Positions 19,937-29,845 of a stretch of DNA of 64,000 bases are shown here, piece after piece. The position numbers were made by a program, and so were the translations under genes. The stretch lies in assembly GCF_021266465.1 (NCBI RefSeq), contig NZ_CP089848.1, positions 744,001 through 808,000 of the forward strand, in the 5' to 3' direction. Each line of letters starts with the position of its first letter. The first letter of the stretch is position 1. The notes under the pieces were generated by a model. It was given only the letters and a program-made list of their open reading frames with translations. It had not been told where the DNA came from and did no database searches. The DNA is from Paralcaligenes sp. KSB-10. Lineage in GTDB: Bacteria > Pseudomonadota > Gammaproteobacteria > Burkholderiales > Burkholderiaceae_B.

Positions 19937-20329
19937 ATGGCTTCTATCGAATTATTGGGCCAGGCACCCACGGCATCGGATCGGCAGGCGCGCCCGCTTT
20001 CGCCCGTGGTTCGCGCCGGCGATTTCGTTTTCGTATCAGGCCAGGTCCCGACCGACGATCAAGGCCAGGTCGTGACTGGCGGCATCGAGGCTCAAACCCG
20101 CCAGGTATTCAAGCATCTGGAAAAGGCGCTGGCCCTGGCCGGCTGCACCCTGGACGATGTCTGCAAAGCCAATGTATGGCTGGCCGACGCCCGGGACTTT
20201 GGCAGCTTCAACAGGGTGTATATGGAATGTTTCGGGGCCAACCGCCCGGCCCGATCCACCACCGAGGCCCGGCTCATGATAGACGCCAAGGTCGAAATCG
20301 ACCTTACCGCCTACAAGCCGAAAGCCTGA
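19937..20329 (+). CDS. RidA-family enamine/imine deaminase
   Basis: A 130-residue YjgF/YER057c/UK114 protein that hydrolyses reactive enamine/imine intermediates released by PLP dehydratases. VRAGDFVFVSGQVPTDDQG and the active-site Arg in NRPARSTTEARL (about residue 107) are conserved, and the length is normal. AAAAGGAG precedes the ATG. It diverges from the transporter-dehydratase operon and shares its promoter region with two predicted RpiR operators, which ties it to the PLP dehydratase of that operon. Its stop lies nine bases from the aroC stop. Confidence 0.9.
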   Translation: MASIELLGQAPTASDRQARPLSPVVRAGDFVFVSGQVPTDDQGQVVTGGIEAQTRQVFKHLEKALALAGCTLDDVCKANVWLADARDFGSFNRVYMECFGANRPARSTTEARLMIDAKVEIDLTAYKPKA

Positions 20330-20338
20330 AATAAGGAG

Positions 20339-21397
20339 TCAGCCGCATTGCGCACGGTGCCGCAATGCGTGATCCATCAAAACGATTGCCAGCATCGCCT
20401 CGGCAATCGGTGTGGCGCGTATGCCTACACAGGGATCATGGCGGCCCAGGGTTTGCACCTGCACAGGCTCGCCGGCGCTGTTGATCGAGCGTCGCTCGGT
20501 GCGGATGCTCGAGGTAGGTTTGATGGCCAGCGACACGGTTATGGGCTGCCCGGAGGAAATCCCGCCCAGGACGCCGCCCGCGTTATTGCTCAGGAACCCC
20601 TGGGGAGTGATTTCGTCGCCGTGCTCCGAACCGTGCTGCACAATGCTTTCGAAGCCGGCACCGATCGACACGCCCTTGACGGCATTAAGCCCCATCATGA
20701 CGTGGGCGATATCGGCATCGAGCCGGTCGTACAAGGGTTCGCCCCAGCCGGCGGGCAAATTTTCGGCCACCACTTCGATACGGGCGCCGATCGAATCGCC
20801 GTCGCGCCGCAGCTGATCCATATAGGCTTCAAGCTCGGGAACAATACTCGCGTCGGCCGCATAAAAAGGATTGTTGCCCACCTCGTCCCACGACTTGAAG
20901 GGAATCGAAATAGGGCCCAGCTGGCTCATATGGCCGCGTATCGTTATGCCATGCGTTTGCGCCAGCCATTTCTTGGCTATTGCGCCGGCAGCCACGGTCG
21001 GGGCCGTGAGGCGTGCCGAAGAGCGCCCTCCTCCACGCGGATCGCGCCGGCCGAATTTCTGGCTATAGGTGTAGTCGGCATGCCCGGGACGAAAGGTATC
21101 GGCAATATTGGTGTAGTCCTTGCTGCGCGCGTCGGTATTGCGTATCAAGAGGCCTATGGGCGTACCCATGGTAACGCCCTGATATACCCCCGACAGGATT
21201 TCCACCCGGTCAGCCTCCTGGCGCTGGGTTACGTGGCGCGAAGTGCCGGGGCGGCGCCGATCCAGCTCGAACTGGATGTCGGCCTCGCTCAGGGCCAGTC
21301 CGGGCGGACAGCCATCGATCACGGCGCCAATGGCCGGGCCGTGGGATTCGCCAAAATTGGTGACACAGAATAATTTGCCTAGGGTGTTGCCGGACAT
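20339..21397 (-). CDS. aroC: Chorismate synthase
   Basis: Converts 5-enolpyruvylshikimate 3-phosphate to chorismate with reduced FMN, the last common step of aromatic amino acid synthesis. The 352-residue form begins [20 protein letters not shown], the exact family start, so the longer frame to 21511 is rejected. [30 protein letters not shown] and the C-terminal [20 protein letters not shown] are all present. Confidence 0.97.
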   Translation of the reverse strand: MSGNTLGKLFCVTNFGESHGPAIGAVIDGCPPGLALSEADIQFELDRRRPGTSRHVTQRQEADRVEILSGVYQGVTMGTPIGLLIRNTDARSKDYTNIADTFRPGHADYTYSQKFGRRDPRGGGRSSARLTAPTVAAGAIAKKWLAQTHGITIRGHMSQLGPISIPFKSWDEVGNNPFYAADASIVPELEAYMDQLRRDGDSIGARIEVVAENLPAGWGEPLYDRLDADIAHVMMGLNAVKGVSIGAGFESIVQHGSEHGDEITPQGFLSNNAGGVLGGISSGQPITVSLAIKPTSSIRTERRSINSAGEPVQVQTLGRHDPCVGIRATPIAEAMLAIVLMDHALRHRAQCG

Positions 21398-21455
21398 AAT
21401 GTTTTTTAAGTAGTGAAACAAAAACGCGGTAAGCGGGATTATGGCATCACTTTGC

Positions 21456-22934
21456 CTACGACGAACAGCTGACCTCCAGCTGGCAGGCCCATTCGGGCGG
21501 CAGCGCCGCATAGGCTTCGCAACCGTCCCGAGCCGTATAGGGATCGCTCAAGAGCGTGAGCAGGGTGTCGATTTCGCCGGCATCGCCCTGCTTGGCCGCC
21601 TGAATGGCTTTTTCAGCCAGGTGATTGCGCAGCACATACAGAGGATTGACCCTATCCATTTGGTCAGCGCGCTCGGCGCCGGCACGCTCGTCGAGCGCCA
21701 GGCGTTGCGTATACGCATCCAGCCACGCCCGGGCCGCCGCCCTATCCCCAAACAAAGCCAGAAACGCGTCGCTATTTTGCGGGGCCCGGGCCAGAGTCCG
21801 GAAGCTCAAGGTAAAGTCGGCCCGATTGGTATGCAGCAGCCGCCACCAATCGTCGACCAGCGTTTCGTCACCTTCTTGCCATTGGCGCAGGCCGAATTTG
21901 TCGGCCAGGCGCCGGCGATAGGTATTCAGAAACGCCGCCTCGAAATGCTCCAGCTCGGCCTTCAGGGCTTCGGGTTCAATGTCGAGCGCCACCAGGCTAT
22001 TGGCCAGCCGGTATAAATTCCAGTGAGCCACGGCGGGCTGGGCGTTCCAGGCGTAGCGCCCTTGTGTGTCCGTATGGTTGCAGATGTGCTTGATCTGGAA
22101 CGCGTCCATGAATCCGTACGGGCCATAATCGAGGGTCAGGCCCAGTATCGACATATTGTCGGTATTCATGACCCCATGGCAAAAGCCGACAGTCTGCCAG
22201 GCCGCCACCAGTTCGGCAGTTTTCACCACCACTGCCCGTAAAAAACGCAGGGCGACGTCATTGGGCGAATTCGGTTCGCCCACCTGGCCCTCGCGGCATT
22301 CGGGATAGAATCGCGCCACGACATAATCCAGCAGGGCACGCAAGTTTTCCGGGGCAGAGTGCCAATGCTCGAAAGAGCCAAAGCGAACGAAACTGGGAGA
22401 CACTCGGGTAACAATAGCCGCGGTTTCGACGGTTTCGCGATACACCGGATCGTCGGACACCACCAGCGCCAGGGCTCGCGTGGTGGGAATACCCAGCCCG
22501 GCCATGGCTTCGCCCGCCAAGTACTCGCGCACCGACGAACGCAATACCGCACGGCCGTCTCCCATGCGTGAATACGGAGTGCGGCCCGAACCCTTGAGTT
22601 GCAATTCCCAGGAACCCGCCGGGCCGACGACTTCGCCCAGCAAGTGGGCCCGGCCATCGCCCAGTTGGCCCGCCCACACGCCGAACTGGTGGCCGCTATA
22701 AACCGCCGACAGCGTCTTGCCGCCGGCCAGAGGCAGTGTCCCGGCACACACATCGAGAAATGCCTGCTCGGCCAGCGCCGCGGGCGACAAGCCCAAGAGC
22801 CCGGCCACATCGGCATTGGCGTGCAGCAGGCGCGGCCGTGTCAGGGGCTGGGTGGCCAGCCGGGTGTAAAACGCGGTTGGCAGATCGGCAAACGAATTGA
22901 CGATTTTCAACTGATTGATTGAATCGAATTTCAT
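21456..22934 (-). CDS. selO: Protein adenylyltransferase SelO (YdiU)
   Basis: A 492-residue SelO-family pseudokinase that transfers AMP from ATP to protein hydroxyls. Seen are [20 protein letters not shown], the nucleotide-binding Lys in [20 protein letters not shown], the catalytic-loop analogue [10 protein letters not shown] and the metal-binding DYGPYGFMD. The C-terminal LEVSCSS keeps the Cys where eukaryotic SelO carries selenocysteine. The ATG at 22934 overlaps the DUF2069 stop as ATGA, so the two are probably translationally coupled. Confidence 0.93.
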   Translation of the reverse strand: MKFDSINQLKIVNSFADLPTAFYTRLATQPLTRPRLLHANADVAGLLGLSPAALAEQAFLDVCAGTLPLAGGKTLSAVYSGHQFGVWAGQLGDGRAHLLGEVVGPAGSWELQLKGSGRTPYSRMGDGRAVLRSSVREYLAGEAMAGLGIPTTRALALVVSDDPVYRETVETAAIVTRVSPSFVRFGSFEHWHSAPENLRALLDYVVARFYPECREGQVGEPNSPNDVALRFLRAVVVKTAELVAAWQTVGFCHGVMNTDNMSILGLTLDYGPYGFMDAFQIKHICNHTDTQGRYAWNAQPAVAHWNLYRLANSLVALDIEPEALKAELEHFEAAFLNTYRRRLADKFGLRQWQEGDETLVDDWWRLLHTNRADFTLSFRTLARAPQNSDAFLALFGDRAAARAWLDAYTQRLALDERAGAERADQMDRVNPLYVLRNHLAEKAIQAAKQGDAGEIDTLLTLLSDPYTARDGCEAYAALPPEWACQLEVSCSS

Positions 22935-23341
22935 GGGACCTGCTTGCCTTGGACTGCTTGCCCGGCCTGGGCTGCCTGTTTGGCCTTGGCGGCGCGCTTG
23001 GCCGGCCGGACATAAAAAATGGCGCACAAATAAAAAACCGCCGACAGGACAATTTCAATCCAGGCCATGTACGTCGACAGAGGCGCCGGATCGGAATAGG
23101 CGCGCACCACGCCCTCCATGAAATAAAGCAGAATCAGCATGGCGGCCCACTGCATAGTGTAGACCTTGCCCTTGAGTACTCCCCGCAAAGGCAACAGGAG
23201 CGGAAAGACTTTCAAAACCAGTAGCGAACCGCCCGGACGCAAAGGCGCCGCCTTGAGCTCCCATACCAGGCATAGAACAATCAGGCCCACAAGGGCCGCG
23301 GCCGCGCCAAGGCGCAATTTGGAGTTTAGTTGCGTATTCAT
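22931..23341 (-). CDS. DUF2069 inner-membrane protein
   Basis: A 136-residue protein with about four membrane segments and the DUF2069 core (LRPGGSLLVLKVFPLLLPL, GKVYTMQWAAMLILLYFMEG). The tail is rich in Ala, Lys and Gln (KRAAKAKQAAQAGQAVQGKQ) and probably disordered. The ATG at 23341 begins at MNTQLNSK, while an upstream frame to 23389 has no support. It overlaps selO by four bases. The function of the family is unknown. Confidence 0.8.
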   Translation of the reverse strand: MNTQLNSKLRLGAAAALVGLIVLCLVWELKAAPLRPGGSLLVLKVFPLLLPLRGVLKGKVYTMQWAAMLILLYFMEGVVRAYSDPAPLSTYMAWIEIVLSAVFYLCAIFYVRPAKRAAKAKQAAQAGQAVQGKQVP

Positions 23342-23427
23342 GCTGTTATTATCACTCGAATGTGGCACTTGAATCTCGCCGCCCCGCATACCTGCCCCAA
23401 AACAGCGAGAACTTTACAGGCCGGCTC

Positions 23428-24864
23428 ATGACTATCAATCAAACGCCATCCGCCCGCTCAACATCCGATACCGAATCGGCGGCGACTGCCATGCGCGCCG
23501 CCACGGCACCGATCGCCAAAGAAAGCTCGGTCTCCTCCACTGTCCTCACCACGAACGACCCTGCCAAGCCCGTACTGCATGAGATGGGCTGGCGCGCCAG
23601 CGCCAGCAAAGTATTGCGCTTTGCGGCGTACCGGGCAGGCGAGAAAAAACTGACCCAGGTGGCCGCAAGCCTGACTTTCACCACCGTGCTTGCGATTGTC
23701 CCCCTGCTGGCGGTGATCCTGGCCCTGTTCACCGCGTTTCCGCTGTTTGCGGACTTCAAATTGGCACTGGAAGACTTTTTCAGCAATAGCCTCATGCCGC
23801 CGGCTGTTTCGAACAATGTCATGAACTACCTCAACCAGTTTGCGGCACAGGCTTCGCGCCTGACGGCAATCGGCAGTGTATTTCTTATCGTAACGTCGAT
23901 CATGCTGATCATGACCATCGACAAGGCGCTCAACGATATATGGAACGTCATGCACCAGCGTCCATTTCGGCAGCGTATTTTGGTGTATTGGGCCATCATT
24001 TCATTGGGGCCGATACTGGCCGGGGCCAGCTTATGGGCCACTTCGTTTCTGGCGCGCGAATCCCTGGGGCGAGTCGCCGAAGTGTCTGCAGCCCTGAGCT
24101 TCGCGCTGTCATTCGTCCCCATGATCGCCACCGGGCTGGGCTTTGCGGCTCTGTTCATGATGGTGCCGAATCGCGACGTCAGTTGGAAAGACGCCTTCGC
24201 GGGCGGTTTCGGCGCGGCTGTCGTGCTGGAAATCATGAAAGCGGGCTTCGCCTTTTACCTGACCCGCTTTCCCTCCTACACCGTGATTTACGGTGCCTTC
24301 GCCACACTTCCCGTCTTCCTGCTCTGGATTTACCTGTCATGGCTGGCCATTTTGTTCGGTGCCACGGTGGCGGCTACCCTGCCGCTGCTGCGCCTGCGCC
24401 GCTGGGCTGAAAACCGCCAACCCGGCGCAACATTCATCGATGCCGTCAATGTCATACGCCTGCTGTACGGCGCCCAGGGCAGCCTGCCGCCGGGGCGCAG
24501 CGTACGCTACCTGAGCGCGCACCTGCACCTGGATCAGGACGAACTGCTGCCGGTGCTCGACACGCTCAAAGTGCTCGGCTACATCGTGCAGTCCCACGAA
24601 CGCGGCGTTGAGCAGTGGGTGCTGGCCTGCGATATGCGCGACGCAACGCTGGGGCCAATTATCGATGCCCTGCTGATCGACCGCGGCCAATCCCGCCTGA
24701 CTCAGGATCGCCTGCTGATCGACGCACTGTCGAGCTCGCTGACACAGTCGCGTAACATAGCGCTCGAAGAAATCCTCGAACCCTACGAAGCGCTACCCGA
24801 AACCAATGTTATGGTGCAAAATAAGCATACGGCTAGCGCCCACCCTGGAGATCAGCAATGTTAA
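23428..24864 (+). CDS. YihY/UPF0761 family inner-membrane protein
   Basis: About 478 residues with the YihY core of six membrane segments (residues about 75-335), including KLTQVAASLTFTTVLAIVPL, TIDKALNDIWNV and YGAFATLPVFLLWIYLSW. A soluble C-terminal region of about 140 residues resembles a winged helix (LSAHLHLDQDELLPVLDTLK), common in longer betaproteobacterial members. The first 50 residues are Ser/Thr/Ala rich and unconserved, so the start (ATG 23428 chosen) is uncertain. The family was once called ribonuclease BN but has no proven nuclease role. It overlaps the CBS gene by seven bases. Confidence 0.85.
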   Translation: MTINQTPSARSTSDTESAATAMRAATAPIAKESSVSSTVLTTNDPAKPVLHEMGWRASASKVLRFAAYRAGEKKLTQVAASLTFTTVLAIVPLLAVILALFTAFPLFADFKLALEDFFSNSLMPPAVSNNVMNYLNQFAAQASRLTAIGSVFLIVTSIMLIMTIDKALNDIWNVMHQRPFRQRILVYWAIISLGPILAGASLWATSFLARESLGRVAEVSAALSFALSFVPMIATGLGFAALFMMVPNRDVSWKDAFAGGFGAAVVLEIMKAGFAFYLTRFPSYTVIYGAFATLPVFLLWIYLSWLAILFGATVAATLPLLRLRRWAENRQPGATFIDAVNVIRLLYGAQGSLPPGRSVRYLSAHLHLDQDELLPVLDTLKVLGYIVQSHERGVEQWVLACDMRDATLGPIIDALLIDRGQSRLTQDRLLIDALSSSLTQSRNIALEEILEPYEALPETNVMVQNKHTASAHPGDQQC

Positions 24865-25316
24865 AAGTCAGTGAAATCTTGCGTGTAAAAGGTCACACCC
24901 TTTACACCGCCTCGCCTGACATGCCCATTATGCAAGCCCTGGAAACCATGAGCGAGCAAGACATAGGCTCCCTGGTCATCATGGATCACGGCCAGCTCAC
25001 GGGCATGCTCACTTTCCGTGAAATCATCCGCCACCTGCACGACAACGACGGCACAACCGGCACCAACACCATACGCAGCATCATGGACGACGCACCGGTC
25101 AGCGTCACGCCCAATACCGATGCCGATGAAGTGCAGCGCCTCATGCTTGAAAAGCATGCGCGCTACATCCCGGTCATGGACGGCCCGATGCTGCTGGGGG
25201 TCATTTCCTTTTACGACATGGCGCAGGCAATTGTTGCGGCGCAACAATTCGAAAACAATATGCTCAAGGCATATATCCGCGACTGGCCTTCCGACAGCGA
25301 AACTTCTTCCACCTGA
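24858..25316 (+). CDS. Two-CBS-domain protein
   Basis: A 152-residue protein made only of a CBS pair (SPDMPIMQALETMSEQDIGS and VTPNTDADEVQRLMLEKHAR). Such stand-alone Bateman modules bind adenine nucleotides and regulate partners, and none can be named here. It overlaps the yihY-like gene by seven bases, suggesting cotranslation. A strong hairpin follows. Confidence 0.88.
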   Translation: MLKVSEILRVKGHTLYTASPDMPIMQALETMSEQDIGSLVIMDHGQLTGMLTFREIIRHLHDNDGTTGTNTIRSIMDDAPVSVTPNTDADEVQRLMLEKHARYIPVMDGPMLLGVISFYDMAQAIVAAQQFENNMLKAYIRDWPSDSETSST

Positions 25317-25338
25317 CGTTTGCCGGCAACGCCGTGCT

Positions 25339-25374
25339 CAAGACAAGTGCCACACTATCGTGGCACTTGTCTTG
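25339..25374. terminator. Bidirectional terminator hairpin between CBS gene and dusA
   Basis: CAAGACAAGTGCCAC and GTGGCACTTGTCTTG form a perfect 15-bp stem with the loop ACTATC, placed between convergent genes and four bases from the dusA stop. T-runs are short on both sides. Confidence 0.7.
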
Positions 25375-25377
25375 AAG

Positions 25378-26379
25378 CTATTCCACCCGCATCGTCAAGT
25401 CAGACCAGGCGCGCTCGATAGTTTCGGGATCATTGCCGCCGAGCACTTTTGGGTCCGACAAGGTACGGCGCCAATGGCGAGCACCGGTGCGGCCGCCGAC
25501 CCAGCCCAGCATCGGGCGCACTATCATCCTCAGAGGCACACCTTTTCCTATTTCCCGCGCTGCGTAATCCCTCATGGCGTGCACCACCTGCGCCGGCTCG
25601 GGCAGGGCGGCATGCGGATCGATCAAGCGCGTGATATCCGACAGGATGGCAGGGTTATGCCAGGCGGCCCGCCCCAGCATCACGCCATCGAATTGCTCCA
25701 GCAAAGCCACCGCGTGGGGCGACTCGACAATTCCGCCATTCAGCACTATCCGGCAATCCGGAAAATCACGCTTCAGCCGGCCCGCATACTCGTAGCGCAA
25801 AGGCGGCTTTTCTCGATTGTCCTTGGGCGACAGGCCCTTCAAGACGGCGTTGCGCGCATGCACGATAAACACTCGGCACCCGACGGCATGAAGCCTGCCC
25901 ACGAAATCGCGCACAAACTCGTAGGAATCCTCGTAATCGAGGCCCAGCCTGTGCTTGACCGTAACGGGGATTGACACCGCATCCTGCATGGCTTTGATGC
26001 AATCGGCCACCAGATCGGGCTCGGCCATCAGGCAGGCGCCGAAGGCCCCGCGCTGCACCCGCTCCGAGGGGCAACCGCAGTTCAGATTGATTTCGTCGTA
26101 GCCCCATTGCTGTCCCAGGCGGGCGCAATCGGCCAAAGCCTCGGGCTCGCTGCCGCCCAGTTGCAATGCGACCGGCTGTTCGGACGCATCGAAATCCAGG
26201 TGGCGCGCAACATTGCCGTGCAGCAAGGCGCCTGTGGTAATCATCTCGGTATACAGGCGTGCGCGCGGCGCCAGCAGGCGATGGAAGAAACGACAATGCC
26301 GATCCGTCACGTCTATCATGGGAGCGACACAGAGTCGCCAGTCGGCGGGAGCAGGATTTCGGTTTGGTTCAGCTTCCAT
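25378..26379 (-). CDS. dusA: tRNA-dihydrouridine(20/20a) synthase
   Basis: A 333-residue FMN-dependent enzyme that reduces uridine to dihydrouridine in the tRNA D-loop. Seen are VAPMIDVTDRHCRFFHRLL, the catalytic Cys in NLNCGCPSERVQRGAFGACL (about residue 101), VKHRLGLDYEDSY and LNGGIVESP. GAFGACLM and the C-terminal GRTGARHWRRTLSD assign it to DusA rather than DusB or DusC. Confidence 0.95.
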   Translation of the reverse strand: MEAEPNRNPAPADWRLCVAPMIDVTDRHCRFFHRLLAPRARLYTEMITTGALLHGNVARHLDFDASEQPVALQLGGSEPEALADCARLGQQWGYDEINLNCGCPSERVQRGAFGACLMAEPDLVADCIKAMQDAVSIPVTVKHRLGLDYEDSYEFVRDFVGRLHAVGCRVFIVHARNAVLKGLSPKDNREKPPLRYEYAGRLKRDFPDCRIVLNGGIVESPHAVALLEQFDGVMLGRAAWHNPAILSDITRLIDPHAALPEPAQVVHAMRDYAAREIGKGVPLRMIVRPMLGWVGGRTGARHWRRTLSDPKVLGGNDPETIERAWSDLTMRVE

Positions 26380-26425
26380 GTTCAGAAAAATGCATCAAAA
26401 TATTATTACAGAGTGTTCCTGGGAT

Positions 26426-28375
26426 TCAGGCGAAAAATTTCTGCCCCCTGCTCAGACGCCAAAGACGCAGCGCCATATGGACTTCCAGGGCACGTGCCGT
26501 ATTGCGCCAATGCCCCAGCATGGCATCGATGGCATCCAGCCTCTGGCGCAAGGTGTTAATGTGAATATCCAGGGCTTTCGCCGCCGAGCGGGCATTATGA
26601 CCGCAATCGAGATATTCCAGCAGCGTACGCGCCAGTTCCGCATGCCGCGCATCGTCGCCGCTATACAGTGCTCCCAGCGCCGAGACAAGAAACGAATCAA
26701 TATCTTCCCTGCCCTGTTTTTCAAACAAAACCGAATAAAGCGACAATTCCCGTTCAAGGAAAATGGAACCCTTGCGATCCAGCAGCCGTAAAAAACCAAG
26801 GCAGCGCCGGACAGCCTGGTAAGCCCGCGGCAATTCAGAGGCAGAGTGTACCGGAGTCGACATCACCCCCGTCATGGGCAGCCGCAAATGCCTGGCGAAA
26901 AATGGCGGCAAAGACTGTGGCAAGCGGTCCGCGGATTCGACACCGCCGAAGAAAACCAGCAGGCCATCCATTTCGGCAAACACAAGGCCGGCAGCTTTAA
27001 ACTCGGCACTGAGCCGCTTCACGATATAACTGTTGCGGTCGCGGTCGGACTCGACAGCGGTCACGCAAATGGACTGCGACAAATCAAGGCCGTAACGCGC
27101 GGCCTGATCCGGTAAATGCGCCACATCGCGCTGATTGGGGCTGACCAAGCTGCGCAAAAACAGAGGGAGCTCTGCCAATGCCGCAGACTCCCGGCGCTCT
27201 TGCGACAACAGCACCACTCCGGTCACCATCGAGCTTCGCTCAAAAACCCTGATGGCTACCTCGCCAAGCGGCGCCGCCGTGCATATGACCAGGGCTCCCA
27301 GCATTCCCCGGCCGCCGGTCACTGCCGAAACCCGGCAGACCTGCCCTGGGCGCTCAAAAGCAATCACAGATCGCCCCAGCGTGCGGCTCTGGCCCAAGGC
27401 TGCGTGAACCTGATCTTCAAACCAGTAGCGGGGACCGGACGGTTGCCTGGCGTCGTCCGGCCGCTGGTACGCGGGACTGATCGACGAACAAACTTCCTGC
27501 TCTCCTTCGTCATACACGGCTACATGGCCGCCGAGCATGCCGGCGACCATCTCGCACAGATTCTTCAAATCGCCGCCCCTGGCCACCAGGGAGGTCAATT
27601 GCTCATGAGCCTCCGCGGCGTTGCGGGTGTCGGCCGTTTGCCGGGCCAGAAGCAGATTGGTCTGGCTCGCCTGCTGCAAGGCGGCCTGCGCCTGTTCAAA
27701 CAGGCGCGCATTGCCTATTGCCACCGAGGCATGCGCCGCCAGCGTGGACAAAATGGACATTTCCCCGGCGGCGTACGCGCGCACATACCGATCGCCCACG
27801 AACAGCACGCCGATGACCTGCTCGCCGGCAAGCAAAGGCACACCCAAAATCGATTTGATGCCCTCGTCGAGCACACCCGTATCGATCGATTGAGTATGGG
27901 TAAAACGCCCGTCAGTGCCGTAGTCGGACGAAGAATACGGCGCCTTGTTGCGTGCCACAAAACCGCAGATACCCACTGCCAGCCCTACGCGTATCTGCTT
28001 GAATTTTTCCGAGAAAGCGCCATCGGTTGCCCGTACATAAAAATCGCCCTGTGTTGCGTCGTAGATCGACAAATAGCCGATATCGCAACCCAGCAATTTC
28101 CGGGCGCGCTGCACAATGGCTCGCAACACCTGGTCGAGATCGGTGATCGCGGTCAGATCCTGGGCTGTTTCAATGACCGCCAGCAAGCCGCGTTCACGCT
28201 GCTGAAGCAATTCGAAGCGTTCCTTGATGGTGATGCCCATTTCGATGCTTCTGGCCAGGAGGGCTTTGGCGTCATCGTCGGGCAAAGCCTTTATGTCATC
28301 GAGCAAGGCAACAAACTGCTGCCGGCCGGCGTCGCGGTAGAGCAGCTCAATAACCTCCATGCATCGCAATGCCAT
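26426..28375 (-). CDS. GAF-domain regulator of the PucR/CdaR type
   Basis: A 649-residue protein with a GAF domain at about 70-220 (LTAITDLDQVLRAIVQRARK, GILGVPLLAGEQVIGVLF-like), a coiled linker near 225-260, a middle GGDEF-like/CdaR region and a C-terminal PucR helix-turn-helix (CGHNARSAAKALDIHINTLR). Proteins of this build sense small ligands through the GAF domain and activate adjacent catabolic genes. It diverges from the HMG-CoA reductase gene with 150 bases between starts, so mevalonate or a related compound is the likely inducer. The ATG at 28360 is an alternative start. Confidence 0.85.
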   Translation of the reverse strand: MALRCMEVIELLYRDAGRQQFVALLDDIKALPDDDAKALLARSIEMGITIKERFELLQQRERGLLAVIETAQDLTAITDLDQVLRAIVQRARKLLGCDIGYLSIYDATQGDFYVRATDGAFSEKFKQIRVGLAVGICGFVARNKAPYSSSDYGTDGRFTHTQSIDTGVLDEGIKSILGVPLLAGEQVIGVLFVGDRYVRAYAAGEMSILSTLAAHASVAIGNARLFEQAQAALQQASQTNLLLARQTADTRNAAEAHEQLTSLVARGGDLKNLCEMVAGMLGGHVAVYDEGEQEVCSSISPAYQRPDDARQPSGPRYWFEDQVHAALGQSRTLGRSVIAFERPGQVCRVSAVTGGRGMLGALVICTAAPLGEVAIRVFERSSMVTGVVLLSQERRESAALAELPLFLRSLVSPNQRDVAHLPDQAARYGLDLSQSICVTAVESDRDRNSYIVKRLSAEFKAAGLVFAEMDGLLVFFGGVESADRLPQSLPPFFARHLRLPMTGVMSTPVHSASELPRAYQAVRRCLGFLRLLDRKGSIFLERELSLYSVLFEKQGREDIDSFLVSALGALYSGDDARHAELARTLLEYLDCGHNARSAAKALDIHINTLRQRLDAIDAMLGHWRNTARALEVHMALRLWRLSRGQKFFA

Positions 28376-28525
28376 ATATTCGCCTCCATCAAGAATTAAA
28401 CAACATTAGATCAGATTTTTTATGGTTGCTTATTACATATCGAATCCAGACGCACCCTATCTATACTTGGACAGCCCAAGCGACAAGCCGCCAGGCTCTC
28501 CTTTTTTATTCACGCAGAAAAATTC
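28376..28525. promoter_or_regulatory. Divergent promoter region, PucR-type regulator / HMG-CoA reductase
   Basis: 150 bases of relatively AT-rich DNA between the two start codons. No clear operator palindrome was recognised. Confidence 0.4.
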
Positions 28526-29812
28526 ATGTCTATAGACTCGCGTTTGCCAAATTTCCGATCTCTCGACCCTGCTCAGCGCCTCGAGCAGATCGTTGCCAAA
28601 GCCGGCTTGACTCCTCAGGATGCCGCCCTGCTTTCCCAGGCCGATGCCCTGCCGCTGGATACCGCCAACGGCATGATCGAAAATGTGATCGGCAAATTCG
28701 AGCTGCCCTACGCCGTGGCCGGTTACTTTCAAATCAACGGCCGAGATGTGCTGGTACCCATGGTGGTGGAAGAACCATCGGTCGTGGCGGCCGCTTCCTA
28801 TATGGCAAAACTGATCCGGGAATCGGGCGGTTTCCAGACATCCAGCACCGGCCCGATCATGCGTGCGCAAGTCCAGATCATGGGCGTATCCGATCCCTAC
28901 GGCGCGCGGCATGCGATTTTTCATCACCGCCAGGACATCATCGATATCGCCAATAGCCGCGACCGCGTGCTGATCGGCCTGGGCGGCGGCTGCCGGGACA
29001 TAGAAGTGCATGTATTCCCCGACACCGCACGCGGCCCCATGGTGGTCGTGCATCTGCTCGTCGATGTCCGGGATGCCATGGGCGCCAATACGGTCAATAC
29101 TATGGCCGAGGCGGTGGCCGAACGCCTCGAACAAATCACCGCCGGCAAAGTCCGGCTGCGCATCCTGTCGAACCTGGCCGACCTGCGTCTGGCCCGGGCG
29201 CGCGTACAGATCGCGCCGGCGCTGCTCGCCAGCCAGCACTACAGCGGCGAGACAGTCGTAAACGGCATTGTCGACGCCTACACGTTTGCGGCCGTCGACC
29301 CCTATCGCGCGGCGACCCACAACAAAGGCATCATGAACGGCATCGATCCGGTTATCGTCGCCACCGGCAACGACTGGCGCGCCGTCGAGGCCGGTGCGCA
29401 CGCCTATGCCTGCCGCCAGGGCCGCTACACCTCGCTCAGCACCTGGGAGATCGCGCAGAACGGCGATCTGGTCGGAACACTGGAAATGCCCATGCCCGTC
29501 GGACTGGTGGGCGGAGCCACCAAAACCCATCCGCTGGCTCGCCTGTCGCTGAAGATAATGCAGATCAAGACAGCGCAAGAACTGGCCGAAGTGGCCGTAG
29601 CCGTCGGCCTGGCGCAAAACATGGGTGCCCTGCGGGCGCTGGCCACCGAAGGAATACAGCGTGGCCACATGGCCCTGCATGCCCGTAATATTGCCATCGC
29701 CGCGGGCGCAAAGGGCACGGACATAGACCGAGTCGTGCGTGAAATGGTGGCGGCCAAAGATGTGCGCACGGATTTCGCCGCCGAGTTGCTAAAACAGGGC
29801 AGCAAGGCCTAG
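28526..29812 (+). CDS. mvaA: Hydroxymethylglutaryl-CoA reductase, degradative (class II)
   Basis: A 428-residue class II enzyme that works as a mevalonate dehydrogenase, oxidising mevalonate with CoA and NAD to HMG-CoA. Catalytic residues are visible: Glu in [13 protein letters not shown] (about 52), Lys in [12 protein letters not shown] (about 268), Asp in [16 protein letters not shown] and His in [12 protein letters not shown]. It has no membrane anchor. Upstream lies a divergent PucR-type regulator, downstream an exported binding protein. HMG-CoA lyase is not in the window. The class and context indicate mevalonate catabolism rather than isoprenoid synthesis. Confidence 0.95.
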   Translation: MSIDSRLPNFRSLDPAQRLEQIVAKAGLTPQDAALLSQADALPLDTANGMIENVIGKFELPYAVAGYFQINGRDVLVPMVVEEPSVVAAASYMAKLIRESGGFQTSSTGPIMRAQVQIMGVSDPYGARHAIFHHRQDIIDIANSRDRVLIGLGGGCRDIEVHVFPDTARGPMVVVHLLVDVRDAMGANTVNTMAEAVAERLEQITAGKVRLRILSNLADLRLARARVQIAPALLASQHYSGETVVNGIVDAYTFAAVDPYRAATHNKGIMNGIDPVIVATGNDWRAVEAGAHAYACRQGRYTSLSTWEIAQNGDLVGTLEMPMPVGLVGGATKTHPLARLSLKIMQIKTAQELAEVAVAVGLAQNMGALRALATEGIQRGHMALHARNIAIAAGAKGTDIDRVVREMVAAKDVRTDFAAELLKQGSKA

Positions 29813-29845
29813 CGGGCTTGCATACCCATAATCAGGAGACCATCA

